60,793 nucleotides of DNA from Paludibacteraceae bacterium (GCA_905233255.1 CAJOCN010000010.1:1-60793); one strand, 5' to 3'. Numbered from the stretch's first letter, positions 45,421 to 53,706 are shown. The notes: generated by a model not told the origin, from the letters alone. Program-made: numbers and translations.

Positions 45421-46482
45421 ATGCTTTGTACCGATTTACATAGTGCTTTAGACCCCATTCTGGCGCGTTATGACCGGGATCAGGTGTGTCTCGTCGTGGA
45501 CGCCAATCTCGACACCCAAGCGGTATTAAGTCCTTATCGGAACCTTATCAAATGCTTGTCTTTACCTGTTCCCGAATCGCAAAAGTCGCTCGGGACGGTA
45601 CAGCGGATATGGGATTTCTTTTTCGAGAGCGGTCTCACCCGTCGGGGGCTGGTGGTCGCTGTCGGCGGCGGCGTGCTGACCGACATAGCCGGTTTCGCTG
45701 CCGGTACGTACAAACGCGGTGTGGACTGCCTCAATATCCCCACTACCCTGCTGGCGATGATCGATGCCTCCACGGGCGGCAAGACGGGATTCAACTACCA
45801 CGGACTGAAGAACAGCATCGGGCTCTTTGCTCCGCCCGTTGAGACCCTTATCTGGCCCGGATGGCTTTCCACTCTCCCGCCGCACCAGTTCCTCTCCGGC
45901 TACGCCGAGATGCTCAAAACAGGACTGGTTAAGGGACAAGGGAACAAAGGGCAAGGGACAAAGGCCCCCGCCTTATGGGAGGAACTCCTGCGTTATGACC
46001 TGGACACCATGCCGATGGACACCCTCACGCCGCTGATAGAGGCGTGCGTGGCTGTTAAGGAACGTATCGTAGCCGCCGACCCGCACGAGGACGGGCTGCG
46101 TAAGGTCCTCAATTTCGGACACACCTTCGGCCACGCGTTGGAACAATTCACAATTCACAATTCACAATTATCAATTATGCCTCACGGTTATGCCGTCCTC
46201 TACGGTATGATAGCCGAGCTCTACCTGTCGGTCGTCAAACTCGGATGCCCGAAAGAACCGTTACAGCAGTTGACCCAACTGATGCTTGCGTACTACGGCA
46301 AACCGGTCTGCAAGTGCTCCGACCGCGCAGCCCTCATCGCCCTCATGCAGCAGGATAAAAAGAACGAGCGTGCAGCCCAAATCAACTGCACACTCCTTCG
46401 TTCTGTCGGTTCACCCGTCATCAATCAGGTCATCACCCCTGCCGAAGCCGGCGAAGCGCTGGATTACCTCTTTAGCCTTTAG
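45421..46482 (+). CDS. aroB: 3-dehydroquinate synthase with two repeat insertions
   Basis: A 353-residue enzyme of the shikimate pathway (DAHP to 3-dehydroquinate; NAD and metal dependent). VAVGGGVLTDIAGFAAGTYKRG, IPTTLLAMIDASTGGKTGFN, GYAEMLKTGL and LNFGHTFGHALE (a metal ligand) are all present. Start MLCTDLHSALDPI at 45421, about 15 nt after the predicted transcription start. Two inserts are repeat-encoded: KGQGNKGQGTK (about 171-181) and TIHNSQLSI (about 243-251), the latter between GHALE and the HGYAVLYGM block. The stop lies in a CTTTAGC array. Confidence 0.95.
   Translation: MLCTDLHSALDPILARYDRDQVCLVVDANLDTQAVLSPYRNLIKCLSLPVPESQKSLGTVQRIWDFFFESGLTRRGLVVAVGGGVLTDIAGFAAGTYKRGVDCLNIPTTLLAMIDASTGGKTGFNYHGLKNSIGLFAPPVETLIWPGWLSTLPPHQFLSGYAEMLKTGLVKGQGNKGQGTKAPALWEELLRYDLDTMPMDTLTPLIEACVAVKERIVAADPHEDGLRKVLNFGHTFGHALEQFTIHNSQLSIMPHGYAVLYGMIAELYLSVVKLGCPKEPLQQLTQLMLAYYGKPVCKCSDRAALIALMQQDKKNERAAQINCTLLRSVGSPVINQVITPAEAGEALDYLFSL
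45926..46176 (+). repeat. Two in-frame heptamer arrays inside aroB
   Basis: 45926-45963: GGGACAA/GGGCAA-type units. 46144-46176: AATTCAC/AATTATC units in the stop-free orientation. Both leave the frame intact. Confidence 0.75.
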
Positions 46483-46528
46483 CCTATAACCTATAACCTT
46501 TAGCCTATAACCTTTAGCCTTTCACCCC
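46470..46528. repeat. Heptamer array between convergent aroB and phoH
   Basis: Exact 7-bp units CTTTAGC, CTATAAC, CTATAAC, CTTTAGC, CTATAAC, CTTTAGC, CTTTCAC. The first supplies the TAG stop of aroB. Confidence 0.85.
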
Positions 46529-47448
46529 TCATACGCCGCTACGATCTTCTTGACCAGCGGGTGGCGGACTATATCTTTCTCGTTGAACTCAATGATCCGG
46601 ATGCCTTTGATGTTACGGAACCGCTCCATAGCATCCCTTAGACCGGATTTCTGGGTCGGGGGCAGGTCAATCTGGGTCATGTCACCCGTGACGATCATCT
46701 TTCCGCCCATGCCGAGACGGGTGAGGAACATCTTGAGTTGCAGCGCCGTGGTGTTCTGCGCCTCGTCGAGGATGACCACCGCCTCGCTCAGCGTACGACC
46801 GCGCATGAAAGCGAGCGGCGCAATCTGGATCGTCCCTTTCTCCATGTATTCGGTCAGTTTGGAAGCCGGGATCATGTCCTGCAAGGCATCATAGAGCGGC
46901 TGCAGATAGGGGTCGATCTTCTCTTTCATGTCACCCGGCAGAAAACCTAATTTCTCGCCTGCCTCTACCGCCGGACGGGAGAGGATAATCCGCCGTACCT
47001 CTTTGTTCTTGAGCGCTCTTACCGCCAACGCGATCGCCGTATAGGTCTTACCGCTACCGGCAGGTCCGACGGCAAAGAGGAGGTCGTTCTCTTCGTACGC
47101 ATCGACCAACGCTTTCTGGTTCACCGATCGGGCATAGATAGACTTGCCGTTCACGCCGTGCAGGATCAAGTTATCCGTTGCCCGCTCCTGCGGCTTGTCG
47201 CCGTGCAGAAGCATCAGTATATCCTGCTCGGTAAGGCGGTTATTGCGGATGCAGAAGTTCTCGCAGAGCCTCAGCGAGCGTTCGAACTTGTCTATGGCGC
47301 TCTCCGATCCCGTTACCTTCATCTGGTATCCGCGCGCCACGACCCGCACATCGGGGTGTTGGTTCTTGAGGCACAGGATATTGCTGTTATTCACCCCGTA
47401 GAAGGTCGGTGTATCGAGGGAGTCCTGTAATGTAAGTATTGTTTCCAC
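46522..47448 (-). CDS. phoH: PhoH-like ATPase
   Basis: A 308-residue predicted ATPase/RNA helicase-like protein. An N-terminal KH-like part (VRVVARGYQMKVTGSESAI) precedes GPAGSGKTYTAIALAVRAL (Walker A, about 130), SRPAVEAGEKLGFLPGDMKEK, VILDEAQNTT (Walker B) and TGDMTQIDLP. The family works in RNA metabolism and stress responses. It overlaps the end of the upstream nuclease-like gene by 62 bp. Confidence 0.94.
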   Translation of the reverse strand: METILTLQDSLDTPTFYGVNNSNILCLKNQHPDVRVVARGYQMKVTGSESAIDKFERSLRLCENFCIRNNRLTEQDILMLLHGDKPQERATDNLILHGVNGKSIYARSVNQKALVDAYEENDLLFAVGPAGSGKTYTAIALAVRALKNKEVRRIILSRPAVEAGEKLGFLPGDMKEKIDPYLQPLYDALQDMIPASKLTEYMEKGTIQIAPLAFMRGRTLSEAVVILDEAQNTTALQLKMFLTRLGMGGKMIVTGDMTQIDLPPTQKSGLRDAMERFRNIKGIRIIEFNEKDIVRHPLVKKIVAAYEG

Positions 47449-47845
47449 TAGTACAATTGATTGTTATCGTTTGTATGCCGTTATGGAGTACCAGCCACGG
47501 TACGCCTAACTTGCGGTTATAGGTCAGAGCCTGATCGAGTGTTTTCTGGGTCAGCGGCACCGTCTCCGCCTTGCACTCGATGAGCATGAGGGGAGAAACC
47601 CCACCCTGCCCCTCCCCACGAGGGAGGGGGGCATTGCCATAGACTACCGCGTCTGCCCTAAAAGCCTTGCCGTTCGCCATCGTGAAAGGCACTTCCACGG
47701 CAATAAGGCTCATCGGGTACTCCAGTTGCTCCACCAACCGGTGCAGTAACTGTTGTCGCACCCATTCTTCCGGCGTGAGACGCACCCATCGTTTGCGCCA
47801 TTCGCAGAAGATCTGTTCCTTATTATTATATACGCGTGTACGCAA
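47387..47845 (-). CDS. HsdR-N-like (PD-(D/E)xK) small nuclease-fold protein
   Basis: A 152-residue protein resembling the type I restriction R-subunit N-terminal domain seen alone in Bacteroidetes. RLTPEEWVRQQLLHRLVEQLEYP is the usual opening; RADAVVYG (D near 74) and LMLIECKAE (ExK near 96) form the nuclease motif. A G/C palindrome is inserted in frame exactly between these two motif halves (NAPLPRGEGQGGV). No hsdM or hsdS genes are near, so a restriction role is unlikely. The first codons follow a spacer repeat. Confidence 0.8.
   Translation of the reverse strand: MRTRVYNNKEQIFCEWRKRWVRLTPEEWVRQQLLHRLVEQLEYPMSLIAVEVPFTMANGKAFRADAVVYGNAPLPRGEGQGGVSPLMLIECKAETVPLTQKTLDQALTYNRKLGVPWLVLHNGIQTITINCTSGNNTYITGLPRYTDLLRGE
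47587..47632 (-). repeat. In-frame G/C palindrome in the HsdR-N-like gene
   Basis: CCCCTCCC (47609-47616) pairs with GGGAGGGG (47622-47629) over CACGA, preceded by AAACCCCACCCTG. It is nearly identical to the copy at 17713-17743. Confidence 0.8.
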
Positions 47846-47886
47846 GGGCTTTCTGCTTTGAGCGAAGCGGTCTTTCGACTTTCGAC
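47846..47886 (-). repeat. Mixed spacer repeat between glnS and the HsdR-N-like gene
   Basis: CGAAAGTCGAAAG heptamer units (as at 16861) are joined to one GACCGCTTCGCTCAAAG unit of the AGCG-AGCGGTCTT family. Two repeat families are fused in one spacer. Confidence 0.65.
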
Positions 47887-49631
47887 TATTTTAAGTAATT
47901 ATCCTTGAGCGAGCAGGTGCGGTTGAGTACCAGCTTCTGAGCCGTAGTATCGGGATCGACTACGAAATAACCTTGCTTCAAAAGTTGGTAATGGTTCTCC
48001 TGCTCAATACCGTCTTTGAATACCGGTGCGTGCAGTTCGCTGCGCAGACTGCCCTCTACCTTTGCAGTCACTACCTTGAGGCTCTCGGGGTTGAGCAGGT
48101 CACGGAAGTCGCCTTCCTCTGCGCTCGGGTTCTCCACCGCAAAGAGGCGGTCGTAGAGCCGTACCTCGGCGTCGAGAGCGGAGTTGCACTCCACCCAGTT
48201 GATGGTCGCTTTGGTCTTGCGGTTGCCGCCTTCGGTGCCGGACTTGGAGTCGGGGTCGTAGGTGGCATAGACGGTAGTGATCTTACCGTTCTCGTCCTTC
48301 TCGCAACCCGTGGCTTGAATGATATAGGACGCTTTGAGGCGTACCTCGCGTCCGCCCGGTGAGAGGCGGTAGAACTTATTGTCCGCTTCCTCCAGAAAGT
48401 CGCCGCGCTCGATCCACAGTTCCTTGCCGAACTTCATCTCACGCGTGCCGAGTTCGTCATGACCGTCGATATTCTCGGCGATGATGGTCTCTCCTTCGCC
48501 CTCATAATTCGTGATGACCAGTTTGACGGGATCGAAGATAGCACACACGCGCGGAGCGGTCTCTTTGAGGTCCTCGCGGATGGTGTGTTCCAGCAGTCCC
48601 TGGTCGATCATACCTTCCACCTTGGTGTAACCGATCTTATCCATGAACGTGCGGATCGCCTGCGGCGTGTAACCGCGTCGGCGCAGACCACAGACGGTCG
48701 GCATACGCGGATCGTCCCAGCCGGCTACGAGGCCCTCTTTGACGAGTTGCAGCATCTTGCGCTTGGACATGACGGTATAGGTGATATTGAGGCGGTTGAA
48801 CTCACGCTGTTTCGGCCTGTAGTCCGGTCCATAGGGTGACATTCCGGCGAAGTTAGGACCTGTGAACTGGTCGAGGAAATAGTCGTAGAGCGGTCTGTGC
48901 ACCTCGAACTCCAGCGTACAGATGGAGTGGGTCACGCCCTCGAAATAGTCGCTCTGACCATGTGCGAAGTCATACATCGGATAGACATTCCAGCGGCGGC
49001 CCGTACGATGATGCGGGTGGCTGGTGATGATGCGGTATATGATCGGGTCGCGGAAGTGCATGTTGGGGTTCGCCATGTCTATCTTGGCGCGGAGAACCAT
49101 CTTGCCTTCCTCTATCTCGCCTGCCTGCATGGCCTCGAAGAGCCGCAGGTTCTCCTCAATCGGTCGGTCGCGGTAGGGCGATGCCACACCGGGTTCGGTC
49201 GGCGTACCTTTCTGCTCGGCTATCTGCTCCGCCGTCTGCTCATCGACATAGGCTTTGCCCTCTTTGATGAAACGGATAGCGAGCTCGTAGAGCTGCTCGA
49301 AATAGTCGGAGGCATAGAATATCTTACCCCATTTGAAACCGAGCCACGCGATGTCGCGCTCGATGGTCTCTACGTACTCCGTGTCCTCTTTGGCAGGGTT
49401 GGTGTCGTCAAAACGCAGGTTGCACACACCGTTGTATTTCTCGGCGATGCCGAAATCCATGCAGATCGCCTTGACGTGACCGATATGCAGGTAGCCGTTC
49501 GGCTCCGGCGGGAAACGGGTCTGGATACGTCCGTTGTTCACTCCCTCGGCGAGGTCTTTTTCTACGATCTGCTCAATGAAATTGAGACTACGCTCTTCTT
49601 TGCCTTCAACAGGCTGCTTTACTTCTTCCAT
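47886..49631 (-). CDS. glnS: Glutaminyl-tRNA synthetase
   Basis: A 581-residue class I synthetase that charges tRNA-Gln directly. PPEPNGYLHIGHVKAI holds the HIGH motif (about 41-55) and VMSKRKM the KMSKS motif (about 287). RFDDTNPAKEDTEYV and PTVCGLRRRGYTPQAIR are GlnRS-specific. The C-terminal beta-barrel anticodon domain is present. It lies 23 bp after lpxA. Confidence 0.96.
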   Translation of the reverse strand: MEEVKQPVEGKEERSLNFIEQIVEKDLAEGVNNGRIQTRFPPEPNGYLHIGHVKAICMDFGIAEKYNGVCNLRFDDTNPAKEDTEYVETIERDIAWLGFKWGKIFYASDYFEQLYELAIRFIKEGKAYVDEQTAEQIAEQKGTPTEPGVASPYRDRPIEENLRLFEAMQAGEIEEGKMVLRAKIDMANPNMHFRDPIIYRIITSHPHHRTGRRWNVYPMYDFAHGQSDYFEGVTHSICTLEFEVHRPLYDYFLDQFTGPNFAGMSPYGPDYRPKQREFNRLNITYTVMSKRKMLQLVKEGLVAGWDDPRMPTVCGLRRRGYTPQAIRTFMDKIGYTKVEGMIDQGLLEHTIREDLKETAPRVCAIFDPVKLVITNYEGEGETIIAENIDGHDELGTREMKFGKELWIERGDFLEEADNKFYRLSPGGREVRLKASYIIQATGCEKDENGKITTVYATYDPDSKSGTEGGNRKTKATINWVECNSALDAEVRLYDRLFAVENPSAEEGDFRDLLNPESLKVVTAKVEGSLRSELHAPVFKDGIEQENHYQLLKQGYFVVDPDTTAQKLVLNRTCSLKDNYLK

Positions 49632-49654
49632 ATATATTGGTTTTCTTTATTTTC

Positions 49655-50371
49655 TTAGGCTCTGATGATTCCCCGGCTCGAGCCCCTGACGAAATCGAGG
49701 ATCGCGTCTCTCTCTGCGGAGGCAGGGAGGGCGGCCTCGATCTGCTCGATCGCCTGGGTGGTATTCAGTCCGCTGTTATAGAGGAGGCGGTAAACCTCCT
49801 GGATGGTGTGAATCTGCTCGGGGGTGAAGCCGCGGCGGTTGAGTCCCACGGAGTTGATGCCGCAGAAAGCGATAGGTTCGCGGGCTGCGATGACATAGGG
49901 CGGGATATCCTTGTTGATCTTCGATCCTCCCTGGATCATGCAGTGCGAACCGATATGGGTGAACTGGTGCACGAGGGAGCCACCGCCGATGATGGCGTAG
50001 TCATCTACCTCCACTTCGCCGGCTAACTGCGTGGCGTTGGACATGATGATATGGTCGTGCAGGACGCAGTCGTGCGCCACGTGGCAGTACGCCATGATGA
50101 GGTTATTGGACCCGATGACGGTCTTGCCCTTGGAGGCGGTACCGCGGTGGACAGTGACGAACTCGCGCAGGACACAGTTGTCGCCGATGATGGTCCAAGT
50201 CTCTTCGCCCTTGAACTTCAAGTCCTGCGGTACAGCGCCGATGACAGCGGAGGGGAACACATGGCAGTTATCGCCGAGTATCACATTATCGTCAATATAG
50301 GCGAAGGCGTCGATGGTGACGTTCTTGCCGAGCTGAGCCTTCGGGCTCACATATGCTAAAGGAGAAATCAT
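49655..50371 (-). CDS. lpxA: UDP-N-acetylglucosamine acyltransferase
   Basis: A 238-residue enzyme for the first step of lipid A synthesis. Left-handed beta-helix hexapeptides fill residues 3-180 (ISPLAYVSPKAQLGKNVTIDAFAYI). CHVAHDCVLHDHI contains the catalytic histidine, and FCGINSVGLNRRGF is a family signature. The start MISPLAYV at 50371 overlaps the lpxC stop by one base (TAATG), so the two are tightly coupled. It is slightly shorter than E. coli LpxA. Confidence 0.95.
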   Translation of the reverse strand: MISPLAYVSPKAQLGKNVTIDAFAYIDDNVILGDNCHVFPSAVIGAVPQDLKFKGEETWTIIGDNCVLREFVTVHRGTASKGKTVIGSNNLIMAYCHVAHDCVLHDHIIMSNATQLAGEVEVDDYAIIGGGSLVHQFTHIGSHCMIQGGSKINKDIPPYVIAAREPIAFCGINSVGLNRRGFTPEQIHTIQEVYRLLYNSGLNTTQAIEQIEAALPASAERDAILDFVRGSSRGIIRA

Positions 50372-51273
50372 TATTCCGAAAGTATCTGGTTTCTTAATCG
50401 TCTTACGCACTGGGTGTTAAAGGTATGTCCGGGTTTGAAGGCAATGATCCTTCCCTGTATCCGCATGCCGAGGAGGGAGAAGTCGCCGATCACATCCAGC
50501 AGCTTGTGCCGCGCCGGTTCGTTGAGGTAGTTCAGGGGCGAGAGGTAGCCTAATTTCTTGGCATCGAGGTGCTCCTGCCCCATCTTGTCGCAGAAATAAT
50601 CCATTCCTTCCTGGCTCATCTCGGTCTCGTAGATGACGAGTGCGTTCTTGAGGTCGCCGCCCTTGATGAGTCCCACGCGGAGGAGCGGTTCTATCTCGCG
50701 CACGAAACAGAACGTACGGGCGGCGGCTATCTCCCGAGGGTACTGCTTGAGGTCCGTCAGGGTGGCGTGCTGCTCGCGCAGAAGAATGGAGTTGAAGGCG
50801 ATCGTCACATCCACCTCGTAGTGGTCGCAGGGCTCGACACGCATCCTGTGACCGTGCTCCGAGACATACTCCACCGGTTCCTTGACCACATAGACCTCCT
50901 GCTCTGCGTCCTGTTCCTCCACTCCCACACGCTGGATAGCCTGAACAAACAGTTTCGCCGAGCCGTCGAGGATAGGCATCTCCGGCGCATCGACATCGAT
51001 GATACAGTTATCCACTCCCATGGCGTAGAGCGCACTCAGGGCGTGCTCCACCGTGCTGATTTTCCACTTACCGTATTCCAACACCGTGCCGCGCTCGGTA
51101 GCAGACACATAGTCCGCAAGCGCCCGATGGCAGGGCCGGTTAGGCAGATCCACACGCCTCAGGCACACGCCTGTGTTCGCCGGTGCAGGGTTGAATGTCG
51201 CTGTCACGTGCAGACCCGTATGCAGGCCTACCGAACTCAGCGTAAAACTCTCTTTTATTGTATGTTGCTTCAA
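50371..51273 (-). CDS. lpxC: UDP-3-O-acyl-N-acetylglucosamine deacetylase, not fused to FabZ
   Basis: A 300-residue zinc deacetylase, the committed step of lipid A synthesis. FTLSSVGLHTG opens the family; the zinc ligands are in STVEHALSALYAMGVDN and ARHKLLDVIGDFSLLG. The start is probably TTG at 51273 (MKQHTIKESF); no ATG fits, and the frame further upstream is read from ATTCATT repeats and lpxD antisense. Most Bacteroidetes carry LpxC fused to FabZ (about 460 residues); here the protein stops after GHTFNTQCVRRLRNQILSE. Confidence 0.94.
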   Translation of the reverse strand: MKQHTIKESFTLSSVGLHTGLHVTATFNPAPANTGVCLRRVDLPNRPCHRALADYVSATERGTVLEYGKWKISTVEHALSALYAMGVDNCIIDVDAPEMPILDGSAKLFVQAIQRVGVEEQDAEQEVYVVKEPVEYVSEHGHRMRVEPCDHYEVDVTIAFNSILLREQHATLTDLKQYPREIAAARTFCFVREIEPLLRVGLIKGGDLKNALVIYETEMSQEGMDYFCDKMGQEHLDAKKLGYLSPLNYLNEPARHKLLDVIGDFSLLGMRIQGRIIAFKPGHTFNTQCVRRLRNQILSE

Positions 51274-51313
51274 AATCGATGAATAATGAATAATGATTAA
51301 TGAATATCTTTTA
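51274..51313 (-). repeat. ATTCATT repeats in the lpxD-lpxC spacer
   Basis: Three to four ATTCATT/AATCATT units fill the 40-bp spacer. Unlike most spacers here they are largely stop-poor in the gene direction. Confidence 0.65.
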
Positions 51314-52324
51314 TTAGTGCTGACCGCTCTGCTTGAAGCGGACGACCGCTCTGCGCCATGTACCTGCGTCGATCGCCGGATAGCCCATATACATACCGGG
51401 TTTGCGTACGGAGTTGGGGATACCGCTCTGTGCGCCGAAGACACAGTTGTCGGTTATCTCTATATGTCCCGCTACGCCTACTTGTCCGGCGAGGATACAG
51501 TGCTTGCCCACCTTCGAACTGCCGGCTATGCCGACCTGTGCGCAGAGGAACGTGCTCTCGCCGACCTCTACGTTATGGGCGATTTGTACGAGGTTGTCTA
51601 TCTTCGCGTTCCGGCGGATGATTGTCGATCCCATCATCGCGCGATCGACAGTCGTGTTAGCACCTATCTCCACATCGTCCTCTACGATCACGTTACCTAT
51701 CTGCGGGATCTTCTGGTTCACGCCCTGTGCGTCGGGTTCGAAACCGAAGCCGTCGCTGCCGATCACCACGCCGGCATGCAGGATACAGCCCTTGCCGATG
51801 CGGCAGTTCTGATAGACCTTCACGCCCGCATAGAGGATTGTACCCTCGCCGATGGTGACGTTCTCGCCGATATAGACGTTCGGGTATATCTGCACCCCTG
51901 CGCCGAGGCGGACGTTCTTGCCGATATAGGCGAACGCACCGATATACGCGTCCTCGGGTACCGCCACTCCTTCGCTCACGAACGAGGGCTGCTCCACTCC
52001 TTTCTTAGGCGGGTTCATGGCTTTGCTCACTATCTTGAGCAGCTCGCCCATCGCGCCACGGGCGTTCTCCACGAGGATGAACGCGCCGCCTGCCTTGCCC
52101 TCGCCGTCCGGGAAAGCGATCTTACCTTCTACCAGCCCTTTGGTGATGAGCACCACGCCGGCTCGCGTATGACTGAGATAAGAGAGGTACTTCTCCTCCG
52201 TCACAAACGACAGATGCTTCGCCTCCGCCTGTTCAATCGGTGCCACATCGCTCACCTTGGCGTTCGCGTTGCCGTATAACTCTCCGCCCAATAGGGCTGC
52301 TATCTGTTGTGCACTAAATTCCAT
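51314..52324 (-). CDS. lpxD: UDP-3-O-acylglucosamine N-acyltransferase
   Basis: A 336-residue enzyme for the third lipid A step. The N-terminal uridine-binding part (EFSAQQIAALLGGELYGN...LSFVTEEKYLSYL) is followed by a long hexapeptide beta-helix (YIGAFAYIGKNVRLGAGVQIYPNVYIGENVTIGEG) with DNLVQIAHNVEVGEST holding the catalytic histidine. Start MEFSAQQ at 52324, since the extra upstream codons are spacer repeats. It lies between the HD protein and lpxC, the usual Bacteroidales order. Confidence 0.95.
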   Translation of the reverse strand: MEFSAQQIAALLGGELYGNANAKVSDVAPIEQAEAKHLSFVTEEKYLSYLSHTRAGVVLITKGLVEGKIAFPDGEGKAGGAFILVENARGAMGELLKIVSKAMNPPKKGVEQPSFVSEGVAVPEDAYIGAFAYIGKNVRLGAGVQIYPNVYIGENVTIGEGTILYAGVKVYQNCRIGKGCILHAGVVIGSDGFGFEPDAQGVNQKIPQIGNVIVEDDVEIGANTTVDRAMMGSTIIRRNAKIDNLVQIAHNVEVGESTFLCAQVGIAGSSKVGKHCILAGQVGVAGHIEITDNCVFGAQSGIPNSVRKPGMYMGYPAIDAGTWRRAVVRFKQSGQH

Positions 52325-52372
52325 CAAGTTATTTACCATTTAGTCATTTACCATGTACCATTTATTTAGTCA
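52325..52372 (-). repeat. CATTTAC-type repeats between the HD gene and lpxD
   Basis: In the gene direction, units such as ATGGTAAATGAC and TAAATGGTAAATAAC just after the HD gene stop. The same text occurs at 41661-41690 and 26669-26691. Confidence 0.7.
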
Positions 52373-53658
52373 AGGCGGTAGCGGAAGAGATACCGTTTGG
52401 TGGGTTTGCGGGTGAGGGCCTCGAGGTCGAGTATCTCGCTGGCTTCGGCTATATCGCGAACCGTGCCGTCCGAATAGAGGATGTCGATGGTATCCGCCTT
52501 CTCGGAGTACGTGTTGCTCGTCGAGACATGCTCGGACCAGCAGAACGCCCCGTCTTCTTCGCTCACGCCGAGCGCCTCCGCATAATGCTTGTTCAGCGCG
52601 TTCTTCTCCGCCTCCGTCAGCGGCTGTTCCAATAACTCCCCGCGGAAGAGCTGCCGGTCGATGAAACTGCGGCTCAGTGCACTCAGCACCTTGTCCCCGC
52701 AGGAGATCCACGCCTTGATGGCGGACAGCACATCCGTGTCGTCCAGCAGCGCGTATTGGTCGAGCGCCTCACTCTCCACCGCGAAGTCATCGAAAGTGAC
52801 ATGGTTGTAGAGGAAATAATGCAACGCCGGCGAGCAAAATAATTGAGAATTGAGATTTGACAATTGACAATTATTCGCTCCGCGTGCTATTTCCTTGGCG
52901 CGGCTCAGTATCTTGATCAGGTGCTGCTCCGCCGCCACGGAGGTCTTATGCAGATACACCTGCCAGTACATCAACCGCCGTGCCACCAGGAATTTCTCTA
53001 CGCTGTAGATACCTTTCACCTGTACCACGAGCCGGTCGTCACGCACGTCGAGCATCTTCAGCAACCGCTCGCTCGCCACGCGCCCTTCCTGCACGCCCGT
53101 GAAGAAACTGTCCCGACAGAGATAGTCCATCCTATCCACATCCAACTGGGAACTGATCAACTGGTGCAGAAAATGCTTCGGGTACTCGTTCTTGAATATA
53201 GCGATCGCCATATCCAGCGGCCCACCATTAAGCGTAGCGTCACCATTAGGCGCGTAGCGCATCATTAAATCATTGTTTATCCTCTCCATCATCAGGAGCG
53301 ATATATCCTCGTGCGTCACGCCGTCCACCAGCGTGTGCTCCAAGACATGCGAGAAAGGCCCGTGACCTATGTCGTGCAGCAGGATCGCTATCTGCGCCGC
53401 CGTTGATTCCTCGTCCGTGATCTCCACGCCTTTCATTCGCAGCGCCGTGATCGCCTCCTGCATCAGGTGCATCGCGCCGATGGAGTGCCCGAACCGGCTG
53501 TGCAGCGCACCCGGGTACACCAGGTACGACAGTCCCAACTGCCGGATACGGCTCAACCGCTGCACATACGGGTGCTGCAGCACGTCATATACCAATTCAT
53601 TTGGTATCGTCAAAAACCCGAACACCGGGTCGTTTATAATCTTCCGTTTATTCGCCAT
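52366..53658 (-). CDS. HD-domain phosphohydrolase (dGTPase-like)
   Basis: A 430-residue hydrolase. HSRFGHSIGAMHLM and LLHDIGHGPFSHVLEH give the metal-binding HD motif; QLISSQLDVDRMDYLCRDSFFTGVQEG is the family block seen in SAMHD1/dGTPase relatives. Likely action on nucleotides is inferred. Residues about 259-271 (NNCQLSNLNSQLF) are encoded by an in-frame GTCAATT-type array. Start MANKRKIINDPVFGF at 53658, downstream of the promoter. First gene of the lpx operon. Confidence 0.92.
   Translation of the reverse strand: MANKRKIINDPVFGFLTIPNELVYDVLQHPYVQRLSRIRQLGLSYLVYPGALHSRFGHSIGAMHLMQEAITALRMKGVEITDEESTAAQIAILLHDIGHGPFSHVLEHTLVDGVTHEDISLLMMERINNDLMMRYAPNGDATLNGGPLDMAIAIFKNEYPKHFLHQLISSQLDVDRMDYLCRDSFFTGVQEGRVASERLLKMLDVRDDRLVVQVKGIYSVEKFLVARRLMYWQVYLHKTSVAAEQHLIKILSRAKEIARGANNCQLSNLNSQLFCSPALHYFLYNHVTFDDFAVESEALDQYALLDDTDVLSAIKAWISCGDKVLSALSRSFIDRQLFRGELLEQPLTEAEKNALNKHYAEALGVSEEDGAFCWSEHVSTSNTYSEKADTIDILYSDGTVRDIAEASEILDLEALTRKPTKRYLFRYRLD
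52840..52880 (-). repeat. In-frame heptamer array in the HD gene
   Basis: Units TTGTCAA, TTGTCAA, ATCTCAA, TTCTCAA in the gene direction, with no stop in frame. The reverse orientation would carry TGA in every unit. Confidence 0.75.
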
Positions 53659-53674
53659 ATTACAAAAAACCGTG

Positions 53675-53706
53675 CAAAGGTACAACTTTTTTCTGACATA
53701 TGCAAA
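53675..53706 (-). promoter_or_regulatory. Promoter of the HD-lpx-glnS operon
   Basis: Minus strand: TTTG (53706-53703), a 20-nt spacer, then TACCTTTG (53682-53675). The leader is about 10 nt. Confidence 0.8.

Noticed and set aside
47387..47845. Restriction-modification system
   Set aside because: Only an HsdR-N-like domain is present, without methylase, specificity or helicase parts.
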